In this document: piece by piece, positions 10,019-20,900 of the stretch | How positions within the stretch are numbered: position 1 is the stretch's first letter | How the letters are laid out: each line of letters starts with the position of its first letter | Source of the DNA: Ustilago trichophora | Lineage: Eukaryota; Basidiomycota; Ustilaginomycetes; Ustilaginales; Ustilaginaceae | Direction of reading: 5' to 3' | NCBI GenBank assembly: GCA_900323505.1 | Contig: OOIN01000020.1 | Span: 248,001 to 312,000, forward strand | Length of the DNA stretch: 64,000 nt | The notes under the pieces: generated by a model | The model's input: the letters and a program-made list of their open reading frames with translations, nothing else | Databases searched by the model: none | What the model was told of the DNA's origin: nothing | Program-made: the position numbers and the translations under genes

Positions 10019-11728
10019 TTAGCGAGACCATTGCTTACCGCCCTTGTTACCGGTAGCGTTGGCTCCAGATTTACGGAAGTGATCCTTGGAGCCTCCATTC
10101 TGGTGGTTTCGGCGGTAGTATGCTCTCCTATCACTCTGCTGTCTCTTGGGATTGATTTCATCATCGCCACCATCTTCTCCGTCTGCATCGACCTCCTTCC
10201 TCTTTCCTCCACTGCTGCTCGACGCTGAACCCTTAAGACCGGTACCAATGGTGATATTGACCTTGGGTGGGACCGAAAATCCATACGCCTTGGCCACTTT
10301 GGCCAAGTCGAGCTTGTGAATGTCAAAGATCCTCTTGAGCGAGTACGAGCCGTAAGCTTGCAAGTAAGAACGGTATCCATCACGTGCGGATTGGTGGAGG
10401 TAGTAGTTCTTGCTGATGAGCTTCTCAAGTTGACCCTGGACGTTGGCGACCTTGTCCGAGGGGAAGGTGTACTCGTTCAGTGGGACTTTGGCCACTTTGA
10501 GGAAGCGCAAGAATCCGAGTTCGCTGGGGAGAAGGAACAAGAGCGACTTGCCGCTGTTACCTGCACGGGCGGTACGTCCGACACGGTGAATGTAGTCACG
10601 AGGATCATCGGGAGGGTCGAACTGAATGATCCAGTCGACGCTGGGGATGTCGAGGCCTCGTGCGGCAACGTCGGTGCAAAGCAAAGTGCCAGAGGGAGCA
10701 TTGCAGTATTCAAAGAACGTGTTGGTTCGCTTCTGCTGCTTTTGCTTGCCGTGCAGGTCGAGTACGGGCACGTCGATAAAGTTGAGCAGGTCCGAGTGAT
10801 ATTTGACCGAGTTGCAGGAGGACATGAAGACGATGATCTTTTTGCCAGCGTTTTTCTTGAGGAAAGTGAATAGCAAGAGGAAGCGACGGTCGGATTCGCA
10901 CACGACGTAGCCCTGTTCTAGACGCGAGACGGTACTGGCAGCAAGATCGGCGTGAACGTTGATGTAAAGAGGGCCAGGTCGGAGCGAGATACGTGCAAGA
11001 TCTTGCACCTTGGTAGTCTGTGTTGCCGAGAAAAGCATGCTCTGTCGGTTGTCGTTGGGCAAGATCTTGATGATCTGACGCATTTCATCTTCGAAACCAA
11101 CCTCGAGGATACGATCTGCCTCGTCGATACAGAGTGCCTTGATGTTGGAGAAGACGAATCCTTTGGTGTTTTGCAAGTGATCAAGCAAACGACCGGGGGT
11201 AGCCACGATAAGATTGACACCCTTCTGGAGCTTGTCGGCCTCGGCTCGACGGTTGGCGCCACCCATGATGATGCCGAACGTCTGGTGATGGTGGGCCATG
11301 AGCTCCTTGGCGACACCAAAGATCTGGAGGGCAAGTTCACGAGTGGGCGAGATGATGATGGCTCCGGTACCGTTTCTTGGCTTGAATTTAAGCCTGTGGA
11401 GCATCTCAATGGCAGGGATCAGAAAGGAGAGCGTCTTACCCGACCCAGTTTGGGCAGCACCGAGCACATCTTTACCGGCCATGAGAGGCGGAATGCAGCG
11501 AGCCTGAACTTCGGTCATGGTCTTGAAACCCATAGCGTCGATGGCTTTGCGTGTTGGCTCGGAAAGCTCGAGTGTGGAGAAGGGCTGACGTTCGGCAGCG
11601 GGTGTACTTGCAGAAGATGAAGATGAAGTCTTGACCTTGGAGGCACCCTCGGCGGCGGCGACATCAGCGGCAAGCTGAGAGGCGAGCTCGGCCTCGGCGT
11701 CCACCTCGTCGTTCTTGTGTGGCGCCAT
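10019..11728 (-). CDS. HAS1: DEAD-box RNA helicase HAS1
   Basis: Nucleolar ATP-dependent RNA helicase of 569 residues, needed for 40S and 60S subunit assembly and for release of U14 snoRNA in yeast. Motifs in order: AQTGSGKT (92-99), [25 protein letters not shown], and motif [12 protein letters not shown]. After the helicase core come the HAS1-type C-terminal sequence ([20 protein letters not shown], then [21 protein letters not shown]) and a basic tail. The frame stays open 52 codons further upstream to a Met at 11884, but I chose the ATG at 11728: MAPHKNDE begins the acidic HAS1-like head, and the upstream stretch has no family similarity. It shares a 736-bp divergent promoter with UTP21, another ribosome-biogenesis gene. 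Confidence 0.93.
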   Translation of the reverse strand: MAPHKNDEVDAEAELASQLAADVAAAEGASKVKTSSSSSASTPAAERQPFSTLELSEPTRKAIDAMGFKTMTEVQARCIPPLMAGKDVLGAAQTGSGKTLSFLIPAIEMLHRLKFKPRNGTGAIIISPTRELALQIFGVAKELMAHHHQTFGIIMGGANRRAEADKLQKGVNLIVATPGRLLDHLQNTKGFVFSNIKALCIDEADRILEVGFEDEMRQIIKILPNDNRQSMLFSATQTTKVQDLARISLRPGPLYINVHADLAASTVSRLEQGYVVCESDRRFLLLFTFLKKNAGKKIIVFMSSCNSVKYHSDLLNFIDVPVLDLHGKQKQQKRTNTFFEYCNAPSGTLLCTDVAARGLDIPSVDWIIQFDPPDDPRDYIHRVGRTARAGNSGKSLLFLLPSELGFLRFLKVAKVPLNEYTFPSDKVANVQGQLEKLISKNYYLHQSARDGYRSYLQAYGSYSLKRIFDIHKLDLAKVAKAYGFSVPPKVNITIGTGLKGSASSSSGGKRKEVDADGEDGGDDEINPKRQQSDRRAYYRRNHQNGGSKDHFRKSGANATGNKGGKQWSR

Positions 11729-12464
11729 GGCTGTCTTCGAAGCAGGTGTATGGATACTTCGTCTGATGCGATGAAGATCCAAAAATCGGTGTGATTCCTT
11801 GAGCGTGAGTTTGCGTGTGTCTGCTTGATGGTGAGGGACAATCCGTATGTGTGGATGATGGCAAGAGCAAAAGGTGTAGGACAAAGAGTGGAGAGAGAGC
11901 TACAAAATAGTTGATTTGGTTCAACCCTGCACTTTTGGCTTTGCTTGAAATTTTCCAAATTTTCTACGCTCAGCTTGTTCAAAGCAACAAAAAATCTCGG
12001 GGCACTTTGCCTCTCTTCCAGCTTTTGGTGAGAGAGAAAAGAAGGGTTTCCGAGTTCCGCGGTTTGGATTTTTGGATTTTTTTTTTCTTTTGTCTTTGTG
12101 GCCCTCAATCGAAAAGAGAGTCGGATGCCTTTTCGCAAAAACAAAAAAAAAAAAAAAAAAAAAAATGACAGGGCTTGGTGTGGAGAAATTTTGTTTTCCT
12201 TCTTCAATCCGTCTGTGGCTCAAGCCAAATTCTTCCAAAGTGTTCACAAACGGCAAAGTTGTGCAACCCTTGGCAAGCCTTTCCATCTTCTCAAGGTGTT
12301 GTTTCCATCAACAGGTCCTTCTCTTCGACCCACTTCAATCGCAACGGGATTCCACATTCTAGCTCCAGCGCCAGCGCCACTCACTTCTTTGACCTATCCG
12401 ACACTCTCCTGCCGACTTTCGATAGCTACTCGTCGGGCTTGCGACTCGCCCAGGTCGTACCACC
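11729..12464. promoter_or_regulatory. Divergent promoter HAS1 / UTP21
   Basis: 736 bp between the two start codons with a T-rich run (about 12070-12090) and an uninterrupted A tract near 12143-12165. Such poly(dA:dT) tracts are typical nucleosome-free promoter elements of ribosome-biogenesis genes in fungi; the regulatory role here is inferred. No gene seen. Confidence 0.5.
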
Positions 12465-15400
12465 ATGCCTTCCAAAGTGGCCAAATCAACGGCCACGCCC
12501 CTTAAGGGCAAGACTCCAGCACAAGCAACATTAGAAACGCAAGCTACTCCGTCCAATGCTGAGCCCAATTCCAAGCGAAGGCGACAGCGATCCGACAGCG
12601 ATGCAAATGCTGCAAGAGCTTCGACCTCCAACACCCCAGCTGCTCGCAAGATTGTCTCGCAGAACCGTCTCTTTGCGCCCTTCCGTGCACTCGGCTTGAT
12701 CAGTAACGATGTTCCTTTTGCACTTCAGACTCGCTTTGGTGGTAAGGATGCCACTACACCGGATGTCAACGTCATTACCTGTTTGGGCGACAGCTGGGCC
12801 ATGTGGGATGCGGAGAGGATGACTCTGCTTTTTGTTTCAACATCGCTTCCTGCTCCCATCTCATCGATGGTCATTTCGCTCAGCCCCGATGCTGTGCTCG
12901 CCGCAGCTGGCACCAGGGTGTATCGCTTCAAGCGCGGAAAGGTCGATGCAGTTTACGACACCGTCGACCACATCATGGCTCGCTTCAACAAGCCCAACGG
13001 TTTCCAGGATGACGACGAGCAGAGCTCAGGATCCGAATCGGATTCGGATTCCGACGCATCATCGAGCAACGTTGACGCTCAGTCGGGAGATGGAACGCAG
13101 CTCTCTTCCCTGATTGTCTTTGGAGACACCATCGCAGCTCTCTCTTCGGACGGCAAGAGTGTCTTTGTCTGGTCCATCGCAAGCACAGAGCTCATCCGAC
13201 ACATCCACCTCCCCCACAGCTTTGTCGCCAGTTCGCTTCTTCACCCGGCCACATACCTCAACAAGATTCTCATCGGATCCACAGATGGTCAGCTTGCACT
13301 GTGGAACATCCGAACCGGCTCGCTCGTTCACGCTTACGACGCACAGCAGATTCGCCTTGCTGCTGCTGGTCCCGCCTCAGCTACCCCTTCTGCTGCCATT
13401 GTCAATCTCACCCAGTCTCCCGCAGTTGACATCATCGCAGTTGGCTTCGCCGATGGCCACGTCCTTCTCCACGACATTCGCCTCGACGAGAGTCTCTTCT
13501 CCATTCACGCTTCTGGCGGTCTCTCTTCCGGCTCCGTCTCCTTCCGTTCCGACGGCAAACAGCACTCGGTCGCCATCGCCACCAACTCTGGCAACATCAG
13601 CATCTTCGACCTTGAACCTGCTTCCGCTTCTGGATCCAGCTCTGCCAACAATGGCCCGAGGCTGACTTACTCGATTCAGGATGCGCACGATGGAGCCGTC
13701 GGAAGCATCGAATTCGTGCCTGGTCAGCCGCTGCTGATCTCATCCGGAGGCGACAACAGCTGCAAGCAGTGGTTTTTCGAGTCTGCTTCCATGCCGCCAC
13801 GCCTGCTCAAGGGTCGTTCGGGTCATCATCAGCCACCTCACCTCATCCGATACTATGGTGACGAGGGCAAGGAGATTCTCTCCGCTGGCCGTGACCGTTC
13901 TATCCGCAGCATCTCGGTGGTGCGTGACTCGCGCTCGCACGAACTCAGCCAGGGTGAGATCCACAAGAAGAGCAACCAGCTTTCCGTCTCTGTCTCCTCG
14001 CTCAAGCTTCCTACCGCCAGCTCGCTCTCCTTCAGCTTGACCCGCAGTCGCGATTGGGACGACGTTCTTACCACGCACCAGGGTCGACAATTTGCCAACA
14101 CTTGGACCGTCCGAGACAAGAGGATGGGCAAGAAGCCACTCCCAGGATCGGCGGATCGCAAGATCATCGCCGAGGCAAGGACCAGTTGCGTCAGTGCTTG
14201 TGGTAACTTTGGTCTCATCGGTAACTCGGAGGGTCTGGTAGAGATGTACAACATGCAGAGTTACGCTCACAGGAGGACGTTCGACACTCGCCCTCTGGAT
14301 CCCATGGGTCCAGCCAAGGCAAAAGAGTTCCCTGCTGGATCCAAGAAGGCACAGGCACTGCTCAATGCTCGTGTCAAGGGGTCAGCCGTCACTGGCGTCG
14401 TCACAGATGCACTGAACCGCTTCGTGATCATCAGCACCATGGACGGCAGGCTCTCGTGGTACAACTTTACCTCGACCGAGATGCTCCACCGCACCACTAT
14501 CTCGACTGCAGGCATCTCTTCGATCCAGCTTCACCGAGATTCCAATCTGCTTCTCGTTGTTTCTGATGACCTGATCTTGAGGCTGGTGGACATCGAGACT
14601 CGTCGTGTTGTGCGTGAGTTTGTCGGCTTCCGCGGCCGCATCCTCGACGCTTGCTTCAGCAACGATGCACGATGGATTGTCACCACCTCGATGGATGCCA
14701 TCATTCGCACGTTTGACATCCCCTCCTCTCGTCTGGTTGACGCTTTCAAGGTTGCAAGCATTGCCACCTCGGTCACCTTTTCTCCCACTGGCGATTTCCT
14801 TGCCACTGCACACGTCGACAGTGTCGGCATCTACCTGTGGGCCAACAAGAGTCAATTCTCGCCCGTCGCTATGCAAGGTCTCGATGAGCTTGCCGAAGTG
14901 GTCGATGAGGATGACGACAGCGCTGCCGTGGCACTCCCCACCGTTCAGGGTGATGTTGAGGATGCAGCTCTGGCTGAGTTGTCCGAGTCCATGCTGCAGG
15001 TGGGCGAACCTGAGTTGCAACGTGTCTACACCTCGCCACCGCAGCTCGTCGATCCTTCGCGCCAGGAGGGGGGACTCGTGACCCTCTCAACTATGCCCCG
15101 CGCCCGCTGGATGACCTTGATCAATCTCGACACAATCAAGCTGCGCAACAAGCCCAAAGCAGCTCCTCAGAAGCCAGAGGCCAAACGAGCACCTTTCTTC
15201 CTCCCCCAAACGGTTTCTGGCGTCGACTTCAAGTTCGACCCTACTGCTCCTACTTCTACCGACGATGAAGAGGCTGGGGACAAGGCTGAAAAGTCCAACA
15301 TTTTCTCCTCTGGCGGGATTAGCTTCAAGACCGAGTTTCAGGAGCGTCTCGAAGCAGCGGCCGAAAAAGAAGATGTCTCTGGCTTCTTCATCTACCTCGA

Positions 15401-15806
15401 GACGCTTTCCACGCCTCAGCTCGATGTCGAGATTCGCTCCCTCACTGCCACTGAAGATTTGGTAGCATTCCTCACCATGCTGCTCAAGAGGCTCAAGCAA
15501 CACCGAGATTTCGAAGCAGTGCAAGCTTTGCTAGCTACCCTGCTCAAAGTGCACTCTGATCTCATTCTGCAGACATTCAACCCCGAGAGCGACAAGGAGG
15601 GTGACGATGATGCTGACGAAAATATGATGGCTGATGATGACGATGAGGATGAATTCGGAGCGGCAGATGATGAAGAGGTGAAAAAGTTGAAGGTGGTGAT
15701 CAAGAAGTTGATCCGGGCCCAGGTGGCAGAGAGCAACAGACTCAACGGTCTGCTAGATCACTGTTTGGGAACTTTGGCTTTCTTGCGAGGTTTGCCTATG
15801 GCTTAG
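12465..15806 (+). CDS. UTP21: U3 snoRNP / SSU processome WD-repeat protein UTP21 (WDR36 family)
   Basis: Protein of 1,113 residues, single exon, acting in the nucleolus in the UTP-B subcomplex that handles early pre-18S rRNA processing. After a basic N-terminus (with SKRRRQRSDSD), WD40 repeats run from about 65 to 820; recognisable pieces include DGQLALWNIRTGSLVH, SGGDNSCKQWF and DAIIRTFDIPSSRLVDAF. The UTP21-typical segment ILSAGRDRSIRSISVVRDSR is present. The C-terminal Utp21 domain (about 880-1113) contains FFLPQ, a highly acidic linker, and ends LLDHCLGTLAFLRGLPMA. Length is slightly above yeast UTP21 (939 aa), mainly from acidic and Ser-rich inserts. It is head-to-head with HAS1, so co-regulation is plausible. 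Confidence 0.93.
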   Translation: MPSKVAKSTATPLKGKTPAQATLETQATPSNAEPNSKRRRQRSDSDANAARASTSNTPAARKIVSQNRLFAPFRALGLISNDVPFALQTRFGGKDATTPDVNVITCLGDSWAMWDAERMTLLFVSTSLPAPISSMVISLSPDAVLAAAGTRVYRFKRGKVDAVYDTVDHIMARFNKPNGFQDDDEQSSGSESDSDSDASSSNVDAQSGDGTQLSSLIVFGDTIAALSSDGKSVFVWSIASTELIRHIHLPHSFVASSLLHPATYLNKILIGSTDGQLALWNIRTGSLVHAYDAQQIRLAAAGPASATPSAAIVNLTQSPAVDIIAVGFADGHVLLHDIRLDESLFSIHASGGLSSGSVSFRSDGKQHSVAIATNSGNISIFDLEPASASGSSSANNGPRLTYSIQDAHDGAVGSIEFVPGQPLLISSGGDNSCKQWFFESASMPPRLLKGRSGHHQPPHLIRYYGDEGKEILSAGRDRSIRSISVVRDSRSHELSQGEIHKKSNQLSVSVSSLKLPTASSLSFSLTRSRDWDDVLTTHQGRQFANTWTVRDKRMGKKPLPGSADRKIIAEARTSCVSACGNFGLIGNSEGLVEMYNMQSYAHRRTFDTRPLDPMGPAKAKEFPAGSKKAQALLNARVKGSAVTGVVTDALNRFVIISTMDGRLSWYNFTSTEMLHRTTISTAGISSIQLHRDSNLLLVVSDDLILRLVDIETRRVVREFVGFRGRILDACFSNDARWIVTTSMDAIIRTFDIPSSRLVDAFKVASIATSVTFSPTGDFLATAHVDSVGIYLWANKSQFSPVAMQGLDELAEVVDEDDDSAAVALPTVQGDVEDAALAELSESMLQVGEPELQRVYTSPPQLVDPSRQEGGLVTLSTMPRARWMTLINLDTIKLRNKPKAAPQKPEAKRAPFFLPQTVSGVDFKFDPTAPTSTDDEEAGDKAEKSNIFSSGGISFKTEFQERLEAAAEKEDVSGFFIYLETLSTPQLDVEIRSLTATEDLVAFLTMLLKRLKQHRDFEAVQALLATLLKVHSDLILQTFNPESDKEGDDDADENMMADDDDEDEFGAADDEEVKKLKVVIKKLIRAQVAESNRLNGLLDHCLGTLAFLRGLPMA

Positions 15807-15998
15807 ATATGCCACTTCTGCGCATGTTTCATGTATCCTTATACACTCTTTCACAATCCACCTGACTTGAGACATTTACGATTCACAGACCTCGTCCGGT
15901 CAGCACTGAGCATCATGAGAAGAAACACACGAAGTTATGATCGCAAATCAGGGTAAAAGTACAAGAGTTTTTGTCCAAGTGCAAGTCGAAGCAGCTTT

Positions 15999-17060
15999 CT
16001 AAGCCTCTGTTTCGGGCGCATTCTTGGACTCGACGTTTTCTTCAGCCGCAAAGGCCTTTGTCAACGCAGCCCTCTTTGCCAAATATCCCCTGTTCCTCGG
16101 AGAGCTGTACCAGACCAAATCCTTCTTAGCAATAGGATCCGCGGGCCTGGGCAAAATCTTACCCGCAAACTTGTGCGGTTTCACCAACGCCCTCAGACTC
16201 AAAGGAGTGTAGTATCTGCACTCTACACTACCACCTACGGCTTCGACTGCAGCAATGGCAGATTGGGAAGCACGAGAGACGACAAGGTTGATGGAAGATT
16301 CGAGATGAGTGGATCCTTCACCAAGGATCTTGACACCATCTTTGAGCGAGTGGATGCAGCGGGTTTCGTAGAGCTCACGCGCAGTGATGGGTCGAGACGG
16401 GTCGAGGAGGCCACGGTTGATCCAGTGTTGGATCTTGTCGAGGTTGACGGGGACGTAGGTCTGGCCATGGCTGAAAGAATTATGTAGAAAGAAGAATTGT
16501 GTCAGCGAAAGATCATTCGCAAAGCGGGCATAGAAGGGAAAATTGTGAGGGAGAGGAGATGAGGAAAGGGACACTTACACATTGGTAAAGCCACGCTTGG
16601 GGTATCGACGAGTCAAAGGAGTTTGACCGCCCTCAAATCCGGGGACAGGCTTGCCGTTTCCAGCTCTTGCTTTTTGACCCTTGTGACCACGGGTACTGGT
16701 GCCACCACGACCGGAGGATGGACCACGACCGAGCCTCTTGCGCTAATATATGTCAAGCATCGGGCCACGGACAGAGACACAGGAATGAAAACGGTCAGTC
16801 AGCTAATCTCACAAGGTAAAGAAAGGTGATCTGCGGGAGAGAGAACTTACGTTTTTTGTCGGCTGACCCGGCTGCAAGTTTCCTAGACGAATAGCTGCCG
16901 ATGTAGGGGTGGCATATGTGCGTGCTGAGATCTTGAACGAGGTTGATGCGGTGGGGCTGGCAACGGACTTGGTGGGTTGTCGAAGGGCGATACGGCTTGC
17001 CTGGGAGGTAGAGGCAAGGCTCATACGAGCAAGGGTGCGGGTGAGAGATGCTGCCGACAT
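15999..17060 (-). CDS. Mitochondrial large-subunit ribosomal protein uL15m (MRPL10-like), 3 exons
   Basis: Bacterial L15-type protein of the mitochondrial 54S subunit. I reconstruct three exons: 17060-16851, 16742-16579 and 16470-15999, giving 281 residues. Both introns are 108 bp with GTAAGT donors (after KN, phase 0; after a GT, phase 2) and TAG/CAG acceptors. The N-terminus is a mitochondrial presequence (Ser/Arg/Ala-rich, ending SARTYAT). Exon 2 carries the L15 signature [20 protein letters not shown] and [11 protein letters not shown]; exon 3 continues [19 protein letters not shown] and the conserved C-terminal L15 fold. All junctions keep frame. Confidence 0.9.
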
Positions 17061-17978
17061 GATGGGCGAGGGATGTGCGCTACGATGAAGCCGATGAACA
17101 CAGCTACAATAAGCGTGAGAAAAAGGAGGTCGATATGATGTAGTGATGTGATGGGACTCGCTTATCGTTGATTGATCGTGTGCAGAGAGTAGTGTGTCGA
17201 GAGAGAATGTGTGTGTGTCGGGTTCTTCTCGTTGGGCAACTTTTTTACCCTCTCCCTCAAGATGTTCTGACTTTGAAGATGGATCGGGCTTATAACAATT
17301 CACAATCGGGATCCGATCCAATATGCGAACCTTTCATCAGCTTCCTGCAGGTTTAATTGCTCTCACAAGCAGCCTAGAAGGATAAAAAATGGAAAAGAAA
17401 AAAAAAATGGCTGGACTCAGCTCAACAGAGCCCAGACTTTGCAGATCAAAAGATATAAAGGATGAAGACGGAGCCTTCCGCGTTCCCTCCACCTTTTTGT
17501 CTAGTGCAGCAGAGTTGTTGATGAATTTTGCGTGAACCAACTTTCCGCACACAGTCTCCCTTGGCCCTTCCGCAACCTCTCTCTTGCTTTATATAAACGC
17601 GTTCAGCGGCTGTCAAGAAGAAGTGAAGCCTATATATTCGCCGTGGTGCTTGCCAGAGCCTGCAGCCCAACTTCAGAAAAATAAAAATAGTGCCACACCC
17701 TCACGCAACCACACACACACACACACGCACAAATCCGACAATCCGCCGCGTCGGTCACGTACAACACTTTCGGCTTCTATAATCTGCTGCAGCAGAATCA
17801 AAGTCTATCCAGGAGGTAGCTCGACACTTGAGCTACTCGGGACTCGATACGGCACGGCGCGCGGAAAGCAAGCTCATCGGTGCTGGGACGCGTAGACTGC
17901 AGCGTAGTCGTCCTTTGACGCGTTGCCATCACCAGCACCACCTTCGACTAGCGCTCAGGAAAGGTCCTCGACATCAAG
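17061..17978. promoter_or_regulatory. Divergent promoter uL15m / MOT1
   Basis: 918 bp without a credible gene. It contains a short CA repeat (about 17709-17728) and A-rich tracts; it should hold the promoters and leaders of both genes. Confidence 0.5.
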
Positions 17979-20900
17979 ATGGCCGCCACTAGGCTAGACC
18001 GTCTGGTCTCGCTGCTTGACACGGGCTCCACCCCCGCCATCCGCGCTACGGGCGCCAAGCAGCTTGGTCAGATCGCAGCCGTCCGTATCCGCGGTCAGAG
18101 CACAGCACAGCAAGCTGCCGCTGCAGCCGCCCACTCGCGACCGCACAAGACCGAATCCATCTCCTCGGGCACTTCGACACCCGCCATCGACCCCGAAGCG
18201 GACGGCCTGGTCAAATCGGAAGATGCGACAGCATCCACCTCATCCTCCTCCTCCTCCAAGAAGCAAGGTGCGGGCAAATTCGGCACTTCCGAACAGATTA
18301 CAAAGCAGCACAACTTTGCCGGACCCTCCGTCGACGAACAGGCTGGCATCTACAGAGGAACCGATGGCGATTGGGATGAAATCACTTCGTATCTCGCTAG
18401 GGTGGTGCCTTTTCTTCGCTCTAAGAGCTGGGATACTCGCGTAGCTGCTGCTCTGGCGATCGAAAGCATCTGCCATGCTGCAGGAATCTGGGATCCGGAT
18501 ATCAAACCGTCAAAGCCGGGAGAGAGCTCCAAGTCGGTTCTCGCAGATGAAGATGAGGACGTAAAGGATGCAAAGCCAGATCTGTCGGAACTGCTGGCTA
18601 CCGAGTCGCTCCTTACCTTCGATGCATTCTCTTTGCCTACGGTGCTGGCAACGGGAACCAAACTCCTCTCGTCTGCCGGCAAGGAGTTCGAACAGGCCTC
18701 GCTGGCGGCTGGCTCCGATCGTCTCGCCCAGGCCAAGAAGGACGTTGTTAGCAAGCTCGGTCTCGGTTTCGGCCTCGACGAAATGGACATTGGCATGGAC
18801 GTAGAGGCAGAGCTCAAAACAGGAGAGTCAGGTACCGCAGCTTCCATCCCTCGCTCCTCTCAGGGCAACGTCGATTGGCGAACAGCTGCAGGAGGTGCTT
18901 CCAAGTCCAAGTTGTCAGCGCCCAGATTCGCCTCGGCTGGCTCTCCGGGTGGTTCGACCTTGCCACCGCCACGCTTTGCCAGCAATGCCGGCCCGCCTTC
19001 TCCATCCCCAGCCACGCCTACTCTTGCTTCGGCACCTTCACCATCTCCTGTTCCTGGTCCTTCCGACACACCCGCACTCGACGAGATCGATATGAGCAAG
19101 CTCAGCGCCCGAGAGCGCAATGCTCTCAAACGAAAGCGTAAGCTCGAAGGCAAGAACGGCCCATCAGAAGCCAAGACTAGGGTCATTGATAGTAGCGATG
19201 CAGCTTCGCCCAACACGGCTGCCGGCCTTCGTGTGAAGACCCCCTCTGGTGGGTTCGCGCAGACTCCTGCCACACCTGTCAACGCCGACGCAGCAAGTGA
19301 CTATCTCAGTGCTGGCCCTCCACCCACACCCAAACATCCTGCGGGTGGACCAGGTTCCATGCCTGCCGTCACTGGCAGCGTCTCTACTCCTACACCCATC
19401 GGCGATTTGCCCGGATCGCCAGCTGCAGCATCCTCCCCAGCAGCAGCAGGCGCCGCTCCCGCTGCCTACACATCGACCACCAACCCCTTCCAAGTCCGAG
19501 CAGGAGAATGGCCCTTCCGCCTTGTTGTCGACACTCTCAGCGTAGACCTCTTCAGCCCGACCTGGGAAACGCGTCATGGTGCCGCTCTCGGTCTTCGCGA
19601 ACTTCTCAAGACCCAAGGCTCTGGCGGAGGCAAAGTCCAGCTCGCCTCACAGCAGGACAATGCCAAGATGCATAAAGCCTGGTGTGACGACATGTCGATC
19701 AAGCTCCTCTGCGTCTTTGCGCTAGACCGGCTCGGAGATTTTGTGTTCGATCAGGTCGTTGCGCCCGTTCGAGAGACAGCGAGTCAGACGCTGGCCTGTC
19801 TCATGCCGCACATGCCGGAATCGTCGATCCTGTCAGTGCACAACGTGCTGCTTCAGATGATTCGACAGGATCATGCTGCTGAAGGGGCAGCAACTGATTT
19901 CAACGCTGGGTTCGCGGCCAAGAGAGGCAAGAAGGGTTATGTGTGGGAAGTGCGTCATGCCGGTCTGCTCGGTCTCAAGTACGAGGTGGTGGTAAAGAAG
20001 GATCTGCTCATGTCTTCCGCCGTTGTCAAGGCCGAGAATGATGGAGTCAAGAAGGAGGAAGAGGATCACAAGCCTCTTTCCAGTGAAGATACCGTGATCG
20101 ACACCGCGAAGATGCTACAAGATGTGGTCGAGGTGGCTATCTTGGGTCTCAAGGACGACGACGATGATGTGCGGGCCGTTGCAGCTTCTGCTCTGGTGCC
20201 CATCGTTGATGTCATCTTGCAAAAGCTCCCAGACGAAGTTGGCCGACTTCTTGACCAGCTCTGGGACTGTCTCGGTGACCTTAAGGACGACCTTGCTAGT
20301 AGTATTGGTGGCGTCATGGACCTCTTGGCAAAGCTCGTCGAGCATCCTGGTATCGTGGAACATCTCAGGGCTGAGGCTGAGGAGCAGCGTGCTCTTTCCC
20401 TTCTCATTCCTCGTCTCTTCCCCTTCTTCCGTCACACGATCACCAGCGTCCGTCTCTCGGTGTTGAACGCCCTCCGCGTCTTTCTCACCGTACCCTCTTT
20501 GCCAAAGGACTGGATAGACGAGCGTGTCCTCCGTTTGCTATTCCAGAACCTCGTCGTCGAAGAAAAACTGCCAATTCGCAGGGCCAGCGTCGATGCGTGG
20601 GGACACGCACTCGCCCACGTAGCCAGCGATGCTGCCAACGTGCAAAAGCTCCTCGGTCCATACATTGTCAACTTCTTCCGCATCATCATGACGCCCCTCG
20701 GCTCTCCAATCGATTTCACGCTTTTCTACAGCGCATCTTTTGGCTTCAGTAGTCATGCAGATGCCAACCGTCACAATGTCGACAAAGGTATCCTGACGCA
20801 AGATCTGTCGCTTGTGGGTGTCGATGCTGTCATCCGAGGTCGGCTGAGCGCTGCTGAGGCACTGGGAAGTGCTATGGCGCGCTTCCCTCGTGAAGATGAC

